A DNA stretch of 6,433 bases from Actinomycetes bacterium (GTDB lineage: Bacteria; Actinomycetota; Thermoleophilia; Gaiellales; Gaiellaceae), in the NCBI GenBank assembly GCA_025350775.1, contig JANXXF010000265.1:1-6433 (forward strand), read 5' to 3'. The position numbers and the translations under genes were made by a program. The notes beneath the pieces are model-generated. The model saw only the letters and a list, made by a program, of their open reading frames with translations. It ran no database searches and was not told the DNA's origin. Each line of letters opens with the position of its first letter. Position 1 is the stretch's first letter. Of this stretch, positions 4,912 through 6,433 are shown piece by piece.

Positions 4912-5163
4912 ATGACGATTTCCGTGAAGACCCTGCTCGCCGTCGCCGCCACCGTGACGATCGCTGCCGTCGGCACCGGGAGCGCGGCGGCCGCCAATCC
5001 TGCGAAGGATGCCAAGATGGCCGACAAGGCGATGCATGCGAAGGAGATGGCCGACAAGGCGATGAAGGCCAAGGAGGCCAAGATGATGGCCAACAAGGCG
5101 ATGCATGCGAAGGAGATGGCCGACAAGGCGATGAAGGCGAAGAAAGCCAGCGAAGGGAAGTAG
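4912..5163 (+). CDS. Exported Met/Lys/His-rich decapeptide-repeat protein
   Basis: An 83-residue protein of unrecognised family. Residues 1-28 form a Sec signal peptide: short n-region with K6, hydrophobic core LLAVAATVTIAAVG (8-21), and an Ala-rich cleavage site near A27/A28. The mature part (about 55 residues) is almost wholly four copies of M-A-D/N-K-A-M-H/K-A-K-E/K at 36-45, 46-55, 59-68 and 69-78, with AKM between copies 2 and 3 and ASEGK at the end. Copies 1 and 3 carry His, copies 2 and 4 Lys. It is expected to be highly helical, strongly charged and Cys-free, with Met on a regular spacing. There is no anchor, so it is periplasmic/cell-wall or secreted. It lies between a putative OmpR-type operator and a response regulator gene starting 43 bp downstream. 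Met/His spacing recalls Ag/Cu-binding SilE-like peptides, but MHAKEM is not the exact SilE motif; binding nucleic acid or an envelope polymer is another option. Confidence 0.8.
   Translation: MTISVKTLLAVAATVTIAAVGTGSAAAANPAKDAKMADKAMHAKEMADKAMKAKEAKMMANKAMHAKEMADKAMKAKKASEGK
5017..5145 (+). repeat. Tandem 30-bp coding repeat in a 69-bp higher-order unit
   Basis: Four 30-bp units start at 5017, 5047, 5086 and 5116, with a 9-bp insertion (5077-5085) between units 2 and 3. The pair 5017-5069 and the pair 5086-5138 (offset 69 bp) differ at one base in 53 (GAC to AAC, Asp to Asn at 5092). Near-identity at the DNA level indicates recent duplication of a two-unit block. Confidence 0.9.
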
Positions 5164-5171
5164 CCGGCGCC

Positions 5172-5200
5172 CTGACCGACGTCGCCACTTCCAGCACAAT
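5172..5200 (+). promoter_or_regulatory. Candidate leaderless promoter of the response regulator
   Basis: CTGACC (5172-5177, 4/6 to TTGACA), a 17-bp spacer, then CACAAT (5195-5200, 4/6 to TATAAT, with A-11 and T-7). The expected start, 7 bases after the hexamer, is the G of the GTG codon at 5207. No Shine-Dalgarno precedes that GTG, which agrees with a leaderless message. It would let the regulator be made independently of the upstream repeat gene. Confidence 0.4.
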
Positions 5201-5206
5201 GGCACC

Positions 5207-5902
5207 GTGACCACCGTCCTCCTCGTCGACGACGAGCCCATCGTGCGCGAGGTCGTCGCCCGCTACCTGCGGCGCGAGGGCTTCGAGACGATCGAGGCCG
5301 GCGACGGTGATACGGCGCGCGATCTGGTGGAGCAGGCCCGTCCGGCCCTCGTCGTCCTCGACGTGATGATGCCGGGCATGGACGGGCTTGCGCTGTGCCG
5401 CTGGATCCGGGCCCGCTCCGACCTGCCGGTGATCCTGCTCACCGCCCGCGGCGAGGAGACCGACCGGATCGTCGGGCTCGAGCTCGGCGCCGACGACTAC
5501 GTGACCAAGCCGTTCTCGCCGCGGGAGCTGGCGGCCCGGGTGAAGACGGTGCTGCGCCGGTCGGCCGCCGGCGTCGCGGGGCCCGGCCGGGACGCTTCGC
5601 TCCAGCCGATCGCCGTCGCCGGCCTCGCGATCGACCCCGCGGCACGCACCGTCGTCCGGGCTGGCGCCGAGCTCAAACTCACCGCGAAGGAGTTCGACCT
5701 CCTCCACTTCCTCGTCACCAACCCCCGCCAGGTGTTCTCGCGCGACCAGCTGATGGAGCGCGTCTGGGGGTACACCGCCGCCGTCGACAGCGGCACGGTG
5801 ACCGTCCACGTGCGCCGGCTGCGAGAGAAGATCGAGGCCGACCCTGCGGTGCCCGTGCACCTCGAGACGGTGTGGGGCGTCGGCTACCGGTTCACGCCGT
5901 GA
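5207..5902 (+). CDS. OmpR/PhoB-family response regulator
   Basis: Cytoplasmic transcription factor activated by phosphoryl transfer from a histidine kinase, here most likely the one encoded next. Seen in the 231-residue product: receiver domain about 2-118 with acidic pocket D8-D9, phospho-acceptor D52 in LDVMMPGMDG, switch T79 and K101 of KPF; then a Gly/Ala-rich linker; then a winged-helix C-terminal domain (about 130-230) with LTAKEFDLLHFL, RDQLMERVWG, recognition helix around 195-207 (GTVTVHVRRLREK) and the terminal GVGYRF hairpin. All key residues are present and the length is normal. The start is GTG 5207, since VLLVDDE follows directly; the nearby ATG at 5199 is out of frame. Such regulators bind direct repeats with an 11-bp period, as seen at 4807-4823, so control of the repeat protein is plausible. 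Confidence 0.95.
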   Translation: MTTVLLVDDEPIVREVVARYLRREGFETIEAGDGDTARDLVEQARPALVVLDVMMPGMDGLALCRWIRARSDLPVILLTARGEETDRIVGLELGADDYVTKPFSPRELAARVKTVLRRSAAGVAGPGRDASLQPIAVAGLAIDPAARTVVRAGAELKLTAKEFDLLHFLVTNPRQVFSRDQLMERVWGYTAAVDSGTVTVHVRRLREKIEADPAVPVHLETVWGVGYRFTP

Positions 5903-5930
5903 CGGCGCCGCGCTGTCAGGCTCTAACGCC

Positions 5931-6433
5931 ATGACGTCCACCGCGATCTTCATAGCGCTCGCCACGCTCGCGGCGGGCGTCGTCGCCGCCTTCGGGCTGC
6001 GGCTGCTGCCGACGGTGCGCCTACAGCTCGCGGGCCTGGCGCTACTCGCGGTGGTGCTGCCGCTCGGCGCCGTGCTCGCGTCCGGCTGGGTGATGTTCCA
6101 CATGCACGACGACGTGAAGATCCTGACGGCAGCGACGACCGCGGCGGTGTCGGCGGTCGTCGGAGCGTTGCTGCTGGCCCGCTGGATCGTGGGGCCGCTC
6201 GACCGGCTGCGGGCCGCCGCCAGCGAGGTCGCCCGCGGGGAGCTGCGAGCGCAGGCGCCCGAGCGCGGCCCGACCGAGCTCGCCGAGCTGGGCGCCGCCT
6301 TCAACGAGATGGGCCGCTCGCTGGAGCGCCTCTTCGACTCGCGGCGCGAGCTCGTCGCCTGGGCGAGCCACGACCTCCGCGCCCCGATTGCGTCGATGCA
6401 GGCGATGCTCGAGGCGATCGAAGACGGGCTCGC
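5931..6433 (+). CDS. Sensor histidine kinase, N-terminal part (runs off window)
   Basis: The first 167 codons of a membrane kinase, open to the window end; the catalytic ATPase domain lies beyond it. Predicted membrane segments are at about 4-23, 31-56 and 64-87, with Arg (24, 30) in the first loop. With the HAMP domain cytoplasmic, the short loop after segment 2 (HMHDDVK, 57-63) faces outside. HAMP runs about 86-138 (GPLDRLR ... ELGAAFNEMG), followed by the HisKA helix with phospho-acceptor H147 in ASHDLRAPI; Ala-Pro-Ile replaces the commoner Thr-Pro-Leu. There is no large sensory domain, so it senses through the membrane, the tiny loop or a partner. ATG 5931 is 28 bp after the regulator stop; its ribosome site is weak (AGG at about 5918-5920). 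It is presumed to act on D52 of the adjacent regulator. Confidence 0.9.
   Translation, partial: MTSTAIFIALATLAAGVVAAFGLRLLPTVRLQLAGLALLAVVLPLGAVLASGWVMFHMHDDVKILTAATTAAVSAVVGALLLARWIVGPLDRLRAAASEVARGELRAQAPERGPTELAELGAAFNEMGRSLERLFDSRRELVAWASHDLRAPIASMQAMLEAIEDGL

Noticed and set aside
5017..5145. CRISPR-like array
   Set aside because: The repeats are contiguous, in frame, and encode a decapeptide within an exported protein; there are no unique spacers and no cas genes.
4808..6304. Long minus-strand open frame (about 498 codons)
   Set aside because: It is antisense to the repeat protein, response regulator and kinase, which have recognisable motifs, and its composition is Ser/Arg/Pro/His-rich without domains.

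Overview
The window is high-GC (roughly 70% or more in the genes) and densely coding, with GTG starts, a tmk-holB overlap, an actinobacterial-type epimerase and a COG1926-type phosphoribosyltransferase. This suggests an actinobacterium, perhaps a soil lineage near Thermoleophilia/Gaiellales. The phylum call is moderately secure. The class is a guess from general gene style, not from a marker search.

Layout. Positions 35-958 (minus) encode a GalE-like NAD-dependent sugar-nucleotide epimerase. It diverges from the dTMP kinase gene tmk (973-1614), with only 14 bp between the two outermost start codons and two overlapping -10-like hexamers in that gap. tmk overlaps holB (DNA polymerase III delta-prime, 1611-2681) by four bases, so DNA precursor supply and clamp loading form one operon. 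A short ribosome hibernation factor gene (2692-3078, minus) converges on holB. After a G-rich 200-bp divergent intergenic region comes a COG1926-type phosphoribosyltransferase (3281-3958), then tRNA-Thr(CGT) at 4018-4090.

Positions 4091-4830 differ from the rest: GC is lower (about 47% in its poorest 60 bases), there is no convincing intact gene, and small inverted repeats are present. It also holds an in-frame winged-helix-like reading frame with no start codon (4368-4640) and a minus-strand frame with a CxxC motif and no start (4591-4830). I read this as decayed, possibly acquired, DNA beside a tRNA gene.

Positions 4802-6433 form a signalling locus. It begins with an OmpR/PmrA-like direct repeat (11-bp period) embedded in an inverted repeat. 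Next comes an 83-residue exported protein made largely of four copies of a Met/Lys/His-rich decapeptide. An OmpR-family response regulator with a possible leaderless promoter follows, and then the first 167 codons of a histidine kinase with three predicted membrane segments and a short outer His/Met/Asp loop. The working hypothesis is that the regulator binds the box and controls the repeat protein, and that the exported protein and the kinase loop deal with the same extracytoplasmic signal, perhaps a soft metal ion. The layout supports the linkage; the ligand is speculation.
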